The notes: generated from the sequence alone by a model not told the origin. A DNA stretch of 42,626 nt from Gemmatimonadota bacterium (GCA_009838845.1 VXRD01000168.1:1-42626), one strand, 5' to 3'. Counted from the stretch's first letter, positions 1 to 9,828 are shown. A program made the numbers and translations.

Positions 1-288
1 CACCGGGAATAATTCTATTCATTTCGGGACAACTAAAATATACCTTCAATAGATCACAGTCCACTTTTAAAAAAATCAGTATATATATCTTTGAAAGGGC
101 GAAAAGTAACACTATTATCTGATTGATTTTCTACTTATCTTTGCACAATATAAAGAGATAACTGACCGACAAGGGCTACGCATGCTGGGCGAAGCGTAGA
201 GAAGTTGAAGAACTGCACAGCAGGTCATCCCTCGCTCGATAGGCTCAAAATGATCGCCAATCATTCAATATATTGAGGATTGTTGCAA
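1..288. other. AT-rich leader region without a gene
   Basis: No convincing coding frame is visible. The stretch is AT-rich and precedes the dockerin protein gene. A weak sigma-70-like pair can be drawn (TTGATT at 123-128, 17-base spacer, CAATAT at 146-151), but it is one of several possibilities in AT-rich DNA. A GAGGA ribosome-binding site at 275-279 serves the next gene. The end of a gene lying further left cannot be seen. Confidence 0.4.
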
Positions 289-1446
289 ATGTTATTAAAA
301 AAAGGGCTTTTGTTTACTATCACCCTTGCATTACTGGCTTTCGCGGGTCAAGCCTCTGCTGGCCCCAATGCCAATGCGACGGTGTCGCTTGATCTGATCT
401 CCGATGGTGGAGCAGGTAATCAAATAGATAATCGCGTTACTTCAGGCACAGTCTCTGGACAGGGCACAAAAATTGCCGTTGAAGTCTTCGCAAAAGGTGT
501 GACCACACCTCTCGCTGGTATAGTCATCATATTTGAATTTGATGCTTCTGTTTTGAAACTTGATAAAGTCGAGAACAGTGCGTTTCCGTTTGCTATTCCA
601 GAACCGACGGGCGTAAATTTCGCAACGACTACACCTGTCACATTGCCATCGTCTGGTTTTATAGGACGCGCCGAGTTTTCTACCGTAGCAGATATTACGG
701 GTAAAGAGTTTACGCTTGGCATTAAGGCGGTGACACTCGCTCAGAGCTCGGCATCGAGCGATGTAATCACAACGACAAATGTCATATCGTTTAACGAGCC
801 TACAAGTGGCGAATTTGCCGGCATGCAACTCCACCTCGACACACAAATTGAAACACCCGCTGCACAAAACAACGCGCTAACCATTCCCGAACAAAAAGCT
901 GGCGATACAATTCAACTTCAACTCTTTGTTCCAATGGCCGCAGGCAAACAAACCTATGGTTACGAAATAGAACTCGATCTGCCAGGCAAGACATTTTCCA
1001 ACTACATCGGTAGTATATCGGGCAAGGATTTTACCGATGCAGCCCTATTCCCAACACCGGGTAGTCCTATCCTGTCTGCGCTATTGCTCTCTACCCCTGC
1101 TGTGCCTGCCACTGGTTATCTCGGTCAGATTGACTTGCAAGTGACCAATACCCTTGAAGCAGAGACAACGCTCATCGTCAAAACCGCTTCAATGGCAGAT
1201 CTCAATAGGCACCAGGACCCCTTAGATGTGTCCAACGCCATGATCTCTATCCATATTTCTTATCCGGGCGATTTCGATGGCGACCGCGATGTTGACTTTT
1301 CCGATTATCTCACCTTCATTAGCGTATTCGGATTATCGTCATCGGATGCCAATTACGATGCCCGTATGGATATGAACGACGATGGTATCATTAACTTTGC
1401 GGATTTTCTCATCTTTGCTGGCGTTTTTGGCACTACACACTCATAG
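289..1446 (+). CDS. Secreted protein with cohesin-like region and C-terminal type I dockerin repeats
   Basis: A 385-residue exported protein. Residues 1-24 form a signal peptide (Lys-Lys, hydrophobic core, cleavage after ASA). The middle holds two beta-rich segments resembling cohesin or other extracellular beta-sandwich modules (about 30-170 and 185-320). The last 60 residues contain two dockerin/EF-hand-like loops, starting DFDGDRDVDFSDY and DMNDDGIINFADF, each followed by a helix ending in VFG. Dockerins bind calcium and dock onto cohesins; a protein with both module types could self-assemble on the cell surface, but this is inference. The ATG at 289 is chosen over an upstream TTG at 280 because GAGGA at 275-279 lies at proper distance. 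No cellulosome-type enzyme is adjacent. Confidence 0.85.
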   Translation: MLLKKGLLFTITLALLAFAGQASAGPNANATVSLDLISDGGAGNQIDNRVTSGTVSGQGTKIAVEVFAKGVTTPLAGIVIIFEFDASVLKLDKVENSAFPFAIPEPTGVNFATTTPVTLPSSGFIGRAEFSTVADITGKEFTLGIKAVTLAQSSASSDVITTTNVISFNEPTSGEFAGMQLHLDTQIETPAAQNNALTIPEQKAGDTIQLQLFVPMAAGKQTYGYEIELDLPGKTFSNYIGSISGKDFTDAALFPTPGSPILSALLLSTPAVPATGYLGQIDLQVTNTLEAETTLIVKTASMADLNRHQDPLDVSNAMISIHISYPGDFDGDRDVDFSDYLTFISVFGLSSSDANYDARMDMNDDGIINFADFLIFAGVFGTTHS

Positions 1447-1504
1447 CCACCATCTACATTACAGGGAACAAATCTACGATGCAGAACAAAGGGAAAGACG
1501 CAAA

Positions 1505-2353
1505 ATGAACATCTCGCTCACATCAACAGAGCAAAGCTCTGGTGAACTGGCAAAAGACAAATTGGCAAATGCGATAGAGGCAATACGGCACGACGGCTAT
1601 GTCATCATCGAGCAGGTGGTGGATCACGCGATCCTCGACGCCCTCAAAACGCGCATGGATGAAGACTCTGCAAAACTGATTGAAGCACAAAAATGGGGTG
1701 GCGCAGGTGGCGTACAGGGTCATTTACAGCAAGGACCCCCACCATTTGACCCATACCTATCCCCGGACATCCTCGCCAATCCCTATGCCGTTCAGATCTC
1801 ACGAGAAATGCTGGGAACAGAATTTTACTGCTGCTTTTACAACGGGAACACCAATACCCCAAACAGCACCTTCCAACCCCTTCATGCTGACGGCGTTCAC
1901 CTCTGGGGAGAGCAAAACCGCCCCCATCCAGCAACCCAACTCATCATCAACATCTTTCCCCAGGACACATCTGACAAAAACGGATCGACACAAATCTGGC
2001 CAGGCTCACACCTCGACATGCGCCCGGTAACAGACGAAACAGAAGCCGACCGTCGCTCCTTTTCACCACCCATTCAGGCCACCTTGCAAAAAGGCGACAT
2101 CCTGATCCGCGATTCGCGCCTCTGGCATCGCGGCGTACCAAATCCATCTGATCACAACCGCCACATGATCGCAGTTGTTTACAACATTGGCTGGCTGGTC
2201 AGACGACGAACACTCTTCTTTGATAAAAGCAGTGAAAAAATATTCAAAGCAAGCGGCGTTGATCCCAATGCCAAATTCATCGCCCCCCCGTTCGAATACC
2301 TGTTTGAAATGGCGTGCCAAAAAATAGAAAACGACCCCATGCGCGGCGTCTAA
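1505..2353 (+). CDS. Phytanoyl-CoA dioxygenase (PhyH) family protein 1, canonical HxD
   Basis: A 282-residue Fe(II)/2-oxoglutarate-dependent oxygenase of the PhyH family, which usually hydroxylates an unactivated carbon while decarboxylating 2-oxoglutarate. The complete facial triad is visible: His127 and Asp129 in PLHADG and distal His208 in LWHRG, with Arg219 placed to bind 2-oxoglutarate. A PGSH signature (167-170) sits between them. The ATG at 1505 is preferred over an upstream in-frame start because GGGAAAG precedes it and because the extension would overlap the dockerin gene. It is the only plus-strand PhyH here; its stop codon overlaps the stop of the facing PhyH-2 gene. The substrate cannot be read from sequence. 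Confidence 0.93.
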   Translation: MNISLTSTEQSSGELAKDKLANAIEAIRHDGYVIIEQVVDHAILDALKTRMDEDSAKLIEAQKWGGAGGVQGHLQQGPPPFDPYLSPDILANPYAVQISREMLGTEFYCCFYNGNTNTPNSTFQPLHADGVHLWGEQNRPHPATQLIINIFPQDTSDKNGSTQIWPGSHLDMRPVTDETEADRRSFSPPIQATLQKGDILIRDSRLWHRGVPNPSDHNRHMIAVVYNIGWLVRRRTLFFDKSSEKIFKASGVDPNAKFIAPPFEYLFEMACQKIENDPMRGV

Positions 2354-3204
2354 TCCACTTCATCCTTGCTCGGCATCACTGCCCAATCGGTACGCAGTTC
2401 GGCAGCGAGGTCAGCCGGTGGTTGCATGAACCGCTTAACCCGGACACTGGCTTTGGCCTGGCGTCTTGGTCCGGCCAGCCTCCAGGCGTTGTAGTGAAAT
2501 TTGCCTTCGGGTTGCATCACGCGGACATTCAACGTACGGCGTGGCTTCCGGGTCTGGTTCATGCCAGCGCAGTGCAGACAGGCCGCATTGACCACCAGCA
2601 GATCACCGGGATCGCCGATAACCTGAACTCTATTGCCGTAGTAATTTGGGTTGGAATCCGGCACCTCGGGATCTTCGCCAGCCTTAAAGCGATGAGTGCC
2701 CGGTATCACAGAAGTCGCACCGTTTTCCGCCGTGTACCCGTCAATTAAAAAAAAGAACCACAGCCCCCTGTGCTTGCCATTGGCGGTAAGGCCGGGGCGA
2801 AAATCGCGATGGATGCCTTCAGACTGCTCTCCGGGGTTGTAGCGTTGGGTATTGGCGACAAGGTCAGAGAAGTGATAGGTACCCAGGGCAGGCTCGCAGA
2901 TCGCGTGAACAGTATCGTGGTCGAGCAATTCTATCGCCGCATCACCCCACAAGAAACAGGCACGGGCGTTGGGATTCAGATCAAATTTGCGAGTCCCGTA
3001 CCTGTCGCCGATCTTCACTTCAGACAGCTTCATCCCGCCACGCCAGGCGGCAATATAGTCATCGGCGGCACGCTGGGCAATGTCGCGCAAAGGGTTGAGG
3101 TACTCAGGTGCGATCTGGTTCCGTATAATGGTATAGCCGTCGCGGTCGAGATTGGCGAGGTGTTCGTCCAGTTCGCTATCGCTGAGGGGATGGACCGGTC
3201 GCAT
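2350..3204 (-). CDS. Phytanoyl-CoA dioxygenase (PhyH) family protein 2, canonical HxD
   Basis: A 284-residue PhyH-family oxygenase. The Fe(II) ligands are His132 and Asp134 (IHRDF) and His211 (CLHCAG), with an Arg at 222/223 for 2-oxoglutarate; PGTH at 168-171 is the usual inter-ligand signature. The start at 3204 is supported by AGGAGA seven bases upstream; a longer frame reaching into the upstream gene is rejected. It is the last gene of the minus-strand glycan island, 16 bases after the pectate-lyase-fold gene, so probably cotranscribed with it. It is divergent in sequence from the other PhyH proteins here. Substrate unknown. Confidence 0.92.
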   Translation of the reverse strand: MRPVHPLSDSELDEHLANLDRDGYTIIRNQIAPEYLNPLRDIAQRAADDYIAAWRGGMKLSEVKIGDRYGTRKFDLNPNARACFLWGDAAIELLDHDTVHAICEPALGTYHFSDLVANTQRYNPGEQSEGIHRDFRPGLTANGKHRGLWFFFLIDGYTAENGATSVIPGTHRFKAGEDPEVPDSNPNYYGNRVQVIGDPGDLLVVNAACLHCAGMNQTRKPRRTLNVRVMQPEGKFHYNAWRLAGPRRQAKASVRVKRFMQPPADLAAELRTDWAVMPSKDEVD

Positions 3205-3220
3205 GAGCTGATCTCCTATC

Positions 3221-4504
3221 TCAGTCTGCCTGCTTTTGTTGATTTCGCAAAATCTCGTCGAGAAGTGGCAGCCCTTTGAGCCGCGCTTTCCAGTTTCGAG
3301 GCTGTTTTTCGGCAAGACTCATAATGCCTTTGTTGTATTTGAACCCCTCGCTGGTCACATTCTCAATAATCGGATGCCAACTATCCCCCGTGCGATCTCT
3401 CACAACCCCGACAGAGGGACCTCTAACCCGTTTGATCTTCCTGTCATTCTCATCAAACCTGAGCGCTTTCAGGTATTCCTCCGGAACATTCGCAAGTCCC
3501 TTGAGTGCAATAGCCGCGTTTGTCCCAAATATCGCATGGATATTCTTTACCGTAGTCCCATCTGCAAACACACCGGGTTTATAACGCTCATCCGCCTGAT
3601 TCCGTTTCTCCACATAACCAGGTCCCATCGTCACCGCGAAAGCACAACTCTTCACAGTCACACCGTCGATCTTGACAACGCCATTTTGAGCTTTGTGTGG
3701 TCCAAGCAACACCGCAGTACTGCCATTCTCACAATATAGATTCTTTGCCGTAATATCATGCACCCCGCCGTTATGCCCGCCGGCACCCGTCTCCAGTCTA
3801 AAAGTCACCCCACCGCCAATGGCTTCGAGATTTTCAAAATGGATGGTCTCCCCCGCATGCATCTGAACCAAACCGTATCCCGGGCTGGTATTCGTGCTTC
3901 TCAGATTTTTCACCAGACCATCGGTGGGCCTGAAGACGCCCCCACTCTCCACATCCCTATCCCTGGACGGCGTAAAGATAAATGCAGAATAAGTGGTAAA
4001 ACTATCCCTAACGTCAATATCGGAGAGCAGGAAATTTTTGACCTTCCTGCAGTTGACGATCCGTATGCCTTCCCCCGCCACACTTCCGCGATCTGAATAA
4101 TCGACAATAAACTTGCCGCCCAGCCCGCGAATACTGACATTCTCTATGGATTCGGCATTCCTCCCTGTACCCAATCCAAAAACAATGGTCTTCGTACCTT
4201 TGGGCCAATAGGGTTTGATAACCGTGTCTTTCTCGATCAACAGGTGCACATTGGACTTCAAGTTGATGCCCCCAAAACGATAAACCCCTTTCGGAACAAT
4301 CAGGCGTCCACCACCTTTTGCTGAAACCTCATCTATCGCTTTTTGCAATCGCTCACTCTGATTGCTCTCAGCCCCATCATCAACCAGTCCGAAATCCGTC
4401 TTCAGATTCATAGTCAAACCATTTGGATCCATCGTTTCTACGTATGCCCCCTCCGCAACCGCGGTCATTACAAACACGGTTATCATCAACAATATGGTCT
4501 TCAT
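3221..4504 (-). CDS. Exported pectate-lyase-superfamily (right-handed beta-helix) protein
   Basis: A 427-residue protein with a signal peptide (Lys, then a hydrophobic stretch ending near residue 20). After it comes the pattern of pectate-lyase-3/GH28-related proteins: a segment like DFGLVDDGAESNQSERLQKA and then GGGRLIVPKGVYRFGGI, followed by beta-helix coils. It probably binds or cleaves a polysaccharide outside the cytoplasm; lyase versus hydrolase cannot be decided, and I could not identify the Asp cluster of true GH28 enzymes. Start: the ATG at 4504 has GAGGGGG just upstream, whereas the ATG at 4519 overlaps the sulfatase stop and has no site. It follows sulfatase 1 closely and is the only clearly exported enzyme-like protein of the island. 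Confidence 0.85.
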   Translation of the reverse strand: MKTILLMITVFVMTAVAEGAYVETMDPNGLTMNLKTDFGLVDDGAESNQSERLQKAIDEVSAKGGGRLIVPKGVYRFGGINLKSNVHLLIEKDTVIKPYWPKGTKTIVFGLGTGRNAESIENVSIRGLGGKFIVDYSDRGSVAGEGIRIVNCRKVKNFLLSDIDVRDSFTTYSAFIFTPSRDRDVESGGVFRPTDGLVKNLRSTNTSPGYGLVQMHAGETIHFENLEAIGGGVTFRLETGAGGHNGGVHDITAKNLYCENGSTAVLLGPHKAQNGVVKIDGVTVKSCAFAVTMGPGYVEKRNQADERYKPGVFADGTTVKNIHAIFGTNAAIALKGLANVPEEYLKALRFDENDRKIKRVRGPSVGVVRDRTGDSWHPIIENVTSEGFKYNKGIMSLAEKQPRNWKARLKGLPLLDEILRNQQKQAD

Positions 4505-4515
4505 GGTTTTCCCCC

Positions 4516-6282
4516 TCATTGACGTGCAACATAAACATAGTAGGCGCCGCAGATGGGCTGGTTGCGCTCGTCGTCGAACCAGGTGTGCAAAAGCGTGGGA
4601 CCCGGCTCCAGATCCACGGTAAACACAACACCCTGGTCGTCTGGCTCAGCGGGCCTGGTGTAAAAGCGTCCACCGATCAGCACACGCGCTCTGGCAATCG
4701 GCAGCGCAATTCCCGCTTCCAATTCACCGTCGGTCAATTGAGCCGCCTGGCAAGCCTCTCTCAGCTTGAGGCCGCTCTCTCTCGGCCAGCGCCGCAATTC
4801 AAAAGTGTACTTGCCAGCGGCTTCAACCATCAGGTGCCAGTAACTGTTCTTCCGCACGGCCGTCCTCACCTGCCGCTGCTGATCCACAAAGACATCCCTC
4901 CACTCGCAGGCCGATAGCGTCATCGGATTCTCGGCCTCACTGCCGATGGTAATCCGCTGCACTTGATTGGCGACCGGTTCCACTTCACGCCACCAGGCAT
5001 TTAGGTAATCCCGCATCTGCCGGACAATATCAGGGTGCTGATCGGCAACGTCGAGATTCTGTTCGGGGTCGCTATCCAAATCATACAGTGCCGTTCCTTC
5101 AAGCAAGCGCCACCGTTTCCAGAGCACAGCAGCACCCTCGCGTCTTATGAACGAAGGGCTGTCGGGTGTCGGGTAGTCCAGCTCCCCGGGCATACGGCTG
5201 TAATTCACCGTCAACATGCGATCTTCCGGCACCTGCTCCGCACCCCGAAAAACCGGAGATAGGCTAATCCCATCCAAACGCAATTCGGCCGGCGGTTCCA
5301 GCCCACAAAACTCGATCAAAGTCGGCAAAATATCCTGCGCCTGAGTCAGTCCCTCAATCTCCCGGGGTTCGCCCAGATCACCATTTGGCCAATGTAAGAA
5401 AAACGGTACCCGGTGCCCACCTTCCCAAAGCTCACACTTTTTACCCCGCATCCCGGCATTGTAATAGACAGAACCAAAAGTACTGCCATTATCAGTCATA
5501 AAAATCAGGATTGTATTCCTATCTACATCCTGTTCTTGCAGAAAGCGCCGAAGCGCACCGACCTGAGTATCCAAATTTCGAATCATAGCGAGAAAGCGAA
5601 TGATATTCGCTCGCAAATTTTCGGGAAGTGCAGGCAACTGGTGTTCATCCTCTGCAAATGCCGCCTCAATGGCCTCGCGATCTTCGGCAGGCACAAAAAG
5701 TGGGGCGTGTGGGGCATTGGTCGGCAGGAAAGTGAAAAAGGGTTCTGAAGCCGCGATCCGTGCTTGCATCCACGCTTTTGCCGCTTCGAAAAAGACCTCC
5801 GTACAGTATCCTTCCTGTCGCACGCGAGATCCATTGTGACAATATACATCGTCGAAGTAATCGTTCTCCCAGTAGTCGGGCACAGAACTGATATGAGAGG
5901 ATGGAAACCAGAGACTTTCCTCAAAACCGCGGTCCTGAGGACGGTACGGATAGTTGTCGCCCAGATGCCATTTGCCAAACACACCAGTTCGATAACCGTT
6001 CGACCGAAAAATATCGGCCATGGTCGGCAAATCTGGTCTCAGAAGCGAGCGTCCGCTACTCACGTTTACAGCGCCATTGCGTGCCGCATCAAGTCCGCTC
6101 AGCAATTGGCCGCGAGTAGGCGTACACATGGGCGCAACGTGAAAATCCATCAGCCGAATACTTTCTCCGTGCAAGCTGTCCAGATTCGGCGTTCGGGCAA
6201 CGGGATTGCCGTGACAGCCCAGATCGCCATACCCCTGGTCGTCGGTAATGATCAAAATCACATTGGGTTGTGAGGGTTTCAT
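4516..6282 (-). CDS. Type I sulfatase 1 (arylsulfatase A family)
   Basis: A 588-residue sulfatase that should hydrolyse a sulfate ester. The N-terminus carries the metal-binding ITDDQGYGD (Asp14, Asp15). The maturation motif is CTPTRGQLLSG with Cys53 as the residue converted to formylglycine, so a Cys-type formylglycine-generating enzyme is needed; none is encoded here. A second metal site (FMTDNGS, near residue 265) is present. The protein is longer than the minimal ~460 residues, with a C-terminal beta-rich extension of roughly 100 residues. There is no signal peptide. AAAGAGACAG before the ATG is the likely ribosome-binding site. It lies between the GH127 gene and the pectate-lyase-fold gene, suggesting desulfation of the same glycan. 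Confidence 0.94.
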   Translation of the reverse strand: MKPSQPNVILIITDDQGYGDLGCHGNPVARTPNLDSLHGESIRLMDFHVAPMCTPTRGQLLSGLDAARNGAVNVSSGRSLLRPDLPTMADIFRSNGYRTGVFGKWHLGDNYPYRPQDRGFEESLWFPSSHISSVPDYWENDYFDDVYCHNGSRVRQEGYCTEVFFEAAKAWMQARIAASEPFFTFLPTNAPHAPLFVPAEDREAIEAAFAEDEHQLPALPENLRANIIRFLAMIRNLDTQVGALRRFLQEQDVDRNTILIFMTDNGSTFGSVYYNAGMRGKKCELWEGGHRVPFFLHWPNGDLGEPREIEGLTQAQDILPTLIEFCGLEPPAELRLDGISLSPVFRGAEQVPEDRMLTVNYSRMPGELDYPTPDSPSFIRREGAAVLWKRWRLLEGTALYDLDSDPEQNLDVADQHPDIVRQMRDYLNAWWREVEPVANQVQRITIGSEAENPMTLSACEWRDVFVDQQRQVRTAVRKNSYWHLMVEAAGKYTFELRRWPRESGLKLREACQAAQLTDGELEAGIALPIARARVLIGGRFYTRPAEPDDQGVVFTVDLEPGPTLLHTWFDDERNQPICGAYYVYVARQ

Positions 6283-6346
6283 CTGTCTCTTTCTTTATTG
6301 ATCGGGTTTCGCCAAACAGCTTGAACCCAAAATCGGACACCCGGTT

Positions 6347-8317
6347 CTACTTCCACACAATGGGCATCCAAACCGTCATTTCACTTTGCCCCCGATTGCA
6401 CCATGAATAATAGGGAACGAATTGGGTTTGAATGGTTTTCCACTCTGGTTTGACCAGCGTCCGATACATGCCTTCTTTTTTATCTCTGCGCAAGACAACA
6501 TTGCCGCTTATCGTCGTCAGACCGCCCAGAAATTCCGGCTGGTATTCTGCTTTTAAGTCTAAAGAGATCGGCAGATACACGTCCAGAATATCCGTGTTTT
6601 CCGGAAGGTCGGGCGATTCAATGCAGTACACCACAGGGCCACGTTTAATCGCTGCCTGATTGCGGGTTTCTTCAATACGTGGATGGCCTTCAATCAGAGT
6701 AATATCCATCGGCATTTCCAGTGCAACAACATCACCCGCTTTCCAGGCAAGTTCAATTCTGGCAAAAGTTCCAGGTACCGCTTCAACACCAGCATCTCTC
6801 CCGTTGATCGTAATTCTGGTGCCTACCGCCCATTCGGGAATGCGCAGCAGCATTTCAAAGGGCTTGTCCTTGCATTCCTCTATCGTGATTTTCACTGCGC
6901 CATCCCACGGATACTGGGAATCCTGTTTCAGCCTGATCTTCGATCCGTCCAGCATCTGGGCATCCATTTTATTCCCCCCGTACAGAACGACCGCAACACC
7001 GTTCTCCGTCAGGCTGTATGCCCATCCAGACGACCTGGCAATGGTTCGGACAATATTGGGCGGACAGCAAAAACACTTGATATAGGGCAACCGAACAGCC
7101 GTCTCCGTAGGCGTCCTTGAATAATCACGCCCTTCATGGTTCATACGAAGCGGGTTGGCGTAGAAATAGTGCATGCCATCACTGCTGATGCCAGAAAGCG
7201 CACTGTTATATAAAACCAATTCCACAACATCGGCATATTTGCTTTCGCCCTTCAAACTCAGCATACGCCAGTTGAACATGGCATTGCCGATATTCGCACA
7301 CGTCTCATTATAAGCCGTCGAATTGGGCATCATATATTCGTCAATAAATGCTTCATGGACAAAATCCACCCGAGAAGATGCGCCGTGATGCGCCTGTCCG
7401 ACAGCGCCTGTTACATACATCTTCTTATCGGTCACATTTGCCCACAGCCGCTCAAGAGCGTCTATCAGGGCCTGCTCTCCAGTTTCTGCATACACATCCG
7501 CAACGCCAGCATAGAGGTACATAGCCAGAACTGCGTGACCAACGGCCTCCGTCTCCTCGCGAATAGGAACCCGATCCTGACACATATCGCCTTCGAACCT
7601 CGGGTTGACAGTCGGAGCCTGCACGGGACCGTCTCCCCTCATGTTGACAAATATCTCGGCCAGCTCGAGATAACGCGCATCTCTGGCCGTTCGATAAAGC
7701 TCTACCAATCCCATAATCTGAGAGGGATTAAAACCAAAACGCGCCAGTTCCTTTGGACGGGGTTGAAAAACCCCATACAGATAGTCTGCATGTTTAACAG
7801 CGATATCCAGGAAGTTGGTTTTCCCAGTTACGCGATAATGAATACATGCACTGGTCAACAAATGACCACTGTTGTAAAGTTCGTGGTACTGGCGATTGGA
7901 AAACCGATCGAACCCATTGATGGTAACGTGGGTCGATAGATAGCCATCGTCTTCCTGAGCCTTTCCGATGATCTCGATAATCTCATCCAGTTCCTCAACA
8001 ATCTTCTCATCCTTATTGACCCCATAGACATACATGGCGGACTCCATCCACTTGTAGAAATCGCCATCGTGCCACCAGTGGCCCTTATGCTCGCCTTCCT
8101 TGAGACCAGCAGCAATTTTAAAATTATTGTAGCCATGCCCGATATCGCCTTTGAGCAACGTGCCCATATAGGGCACCATCACCTCTTCACATAACCGATA
8201 TTTGTCCGCCCAAAATCCATCCGTCCACTGGCAGTCGCCAATGTTGATACTCTTGAGCACAACATGTGGGCTTTCCGCGTTATTGACGATGCCCTGCGGT
8301 TGGATTCGCTTTCCCAT
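6347..8317 (-). CDS. GH127 family beta-L-arabinofuranosidase
   Basis: A 656-residue GH127 (former DUF1680) enzyme, expected to release beta-L-arabinofuranose from oligosaccharides. The catalytic and zinc-binding residues known from Bifidobacterium longum HypBA1 appear at the same positions: Glu322 in HEAF, Glu338 and Cys340 in NETC, and Cys417 and Cys418 in CFCCPPN, Cys417 being the nucleophile. Length also matches HypBA1 (658). An (alpha/alpha)6 barrel precedes C-terminal beta domains. No signal peptide is present, so it should act on imported oligosaccharides. The ribosome-binding site is weak. Neighbours are two sulfatases and a GH117-like protein. GH127 members acting on other sugars exist, so exact specificity is uncertain. 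Confidence 0.93.
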   Translation of the reverse strand: MGKRIQPQGIVNNAESPHVVLKSINIGDCQWTDGFWADKYRLCEEVMVPYMGTLLKGDIGHGYNNFKIAAGLKEGEHKGHWWHDGDFYKWMESAMYVYGVNKDEKIVEELDEIIEIIGKAQEDDGYLSTHVTINGFDRFSNRQYHELYNSGHLLTSACIHYRVTGKTNFLDIAVKHADYLYGVFQPRPKELARFGFNPSQIMGLVELYRTARDARYLELAEIFVNMRGDGPVQAPTVNPRFEGDMCQDRVPIREETEAVGHAVLAMYLYAGVADVYAETGEQALIDALERLWANVTDKKMYVTGAVGQAHHGASSRVDFVHEAFIDEYMMPNSTAYNETCANIGNAMFNWRMLSLKGESKYADVVELVLYNSALSGISSDGMHYFYANPLRMNHEGRDYSRTPTETAVRLPYIKCFCCPPNIVRTIARSSGWAYSLTENGVAVVLYGGNKMDAQMLDGSKIRLKQDSQYPWDGAVKITIEECKDKPFEMLLRIPEWAVGTRITINGRDAGVEAVPGTFARIELAWKAGDVVALEMPMDITLIEGHPRIEETRNQAAIKRGPVVYCIESPDLPENTDILDVYLPISLDLKAEYQPEFLGGLTTISGNVVLRRDKKEGMYRTLVKPEWKTIQTQFVPYYSWCNRGQSEMTVWMPIVWK

Positions 8318-8357
8318 AAGAATTATCCCGGTATTGTTAAAACAATGTTCCGCATCC

Positions 8358-9800
8358 TCAATACGGATGCGTCCGCACTGGCAGAGGATCGCGCGCTTTG
8401 ATGATGCGTTCCATCAGTTCGTCTTTCAACTGGCGCTTGACCTGCTCCCTGCCAGCATCATCCCACAGATTGACAAATTCGTTGGGGTCAGATTCGAGAT
8501 CGTACAATTCGCCATACCCCTTCCCAACGTAGTAGCTGTAGCGCCATTTCAGCGACCGAAGTGTACATACACTGGGTTCTTGCGGGACGCCGGTCTGGGC
8601 AATATCCGGATTCTCTATCCCATCGACATACGAATCGATAAAAGCCGCATCGTACCCGGTAGCGGTGCTCTCGGTAGTCAGCGCAGACACCTGGGATCGT
8701 CCCTGCACACCAGACGGTAGTATTACACCGGCCAGGTCAGATAGTGTCGGAAAGATATCTATGGACTGCACAATATTGCCCAACCGCTTACCTTGCTGCA
8801 AACGAGAACCCCAGTTGTAAATCATCGGCACACTGGCACTTTGCTCATAATGCACAAAGCCTTTGTACCAGTCGAAATGATCGCCGAGCAGGTCGCCGTG
8901 ATCTGAGGTGAAGACGATAATCGTATTTTCCCGGATTCCCAGGTCATCAAGCGTTTTGAGAATACGCCCCACCGAGTCATCGATCAATGTAACCTCACCG
9001 TAATACTGGGTCCGAGCGGCAGCCACGTTCTCATTTTGCTTGCTACGGGCCAGCGCGCGTTTGCGAACAGGTTCCGGTTTGTCATCCAATTCACCTTCTC
9101 GGCGAATGGGCGCGGGCATATCAGCCTCATTGTACATCTCCCGATAAGGCGAAGGTGGATTGTAACTGTGATGCGGATCGACAAAAGAGCAAAACGCAAA
9201 GAATGGATCACCGCTCTGGTGGCAGTCCTGAATAAACCGGATGGTATGGTCTGCCGACCAGGTACTATTGTGCAATTCCAACGGAATTTCATGATCCGGC
9301 TTGCCAGCGTGTTCTGGATAATTTTCCTTGATCCAATACGCTTGTTCGCCACGGCGACCATCGTCCCCAATATGAAATTCCTGAAATCCATAATAAGGCT
9401 CAGACCACGTATCCATACGAGGTATCGTATGCACAAAAGGCGGCCGGTCAAAGTGACACTGAAAATGAAATTTCCCTGCGCCTCCCGTCCGATAGCCCTG
9501 CTCCATAAAAGTCTGCGCCATGGTGATTTCATCCAGCGGCAGATCCACACCGCAATGTCGCACCCCATGTGCCTGTGGGTACCGACCCGTAAAGATCGAC
9601 GCCCGGGCTGGCATACAGATCGGGTGCTGGGTCCAGCACTGCTCACACAACACACCGTCCGCCGCCAGACGGTCAATATTCGGCGTTTGAATAACCGGAT
9701 CACCGTAACAACCAAGCGCAGCCTTGCGATGCTGATCAGTCATAATGAACAATACATTGGGGCTGGAAGGGTGCAGGCCCGATGATTCGCGTTCTTTCAA
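8358..9800 (-). CDS. Type I sulfatase 2
   Basis: A ~480-residue sulfatase. The N-terminal metal motif is FIMTDQH and the formylglycine motif is CMPARASIFTGRY (Cys62 from the chosen start). A second metal site, VFTSDHGD, follows near residue 285. There is no ATG before the conserved N-terminus: I chose the TTG at 9800 because AAAGGTGA lies eight bases upstream; a TTG at 9818 gives six more residues but has no visible site. It lies just downstream of the GH117-like gene, fully within the operon. No signal peptide. Its sequence resembles choline-sulfatase/iduronate-sulfatase-like members more than sulfatase 1, suggesting a different sulfate position or sugar. Confidence 0.92.
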   Translation of the reverse strand: MKERESSGLHPSSPNVLFIMTDQHRKAALGCYGDPVIQTPNIDRLAADGVLCEQCWTQHPICMPARASIFTGRYPQAHGVRHCGVDLPLDEITMAQTFMEQGYRTGGAGKFHFQCHFDRPPFVHTIPRMDTWSEPYYGFQEFHIGDDGRRGEQAYWIKENYPEHAGKPDHEIPLELHNSTWSADHTIRFIQDCHQSGDPFFAFCSFVDPHHSYNPPSPYREMYNEADMPAPIRREGELDDKPEPVRKRALARSKQNENVAAARTQYYGEVTLIDDSVGRILKTLDDLGIRENTIIVFTSDHGDLLGDHFDWYKGFVHYEQSASVPMIYNWGSRLQQGKRLGNIVQSIDIFPTLSDLAGVILPSGVQGRSQVSALTTESTATGYDAAFIDSYVDGIENPDIAQTGVPQEPSVCTLRSLKWRYSYYVGKGYGELYDLESDPNEFVNLWDDAGREQVKRQLKDELMERIIKARDPLPVRTHPY

Positions 9801-9828
9801 AACAGTTTCACCTTTCAATGAACAATAA

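Noticed and set aside
7355-7939. A 194-codon plus-strand frame opposite the GH127 gene
   Set aside because: Antisense shadow of a well-supported enzyme gene; no recognisable domain or start signal.
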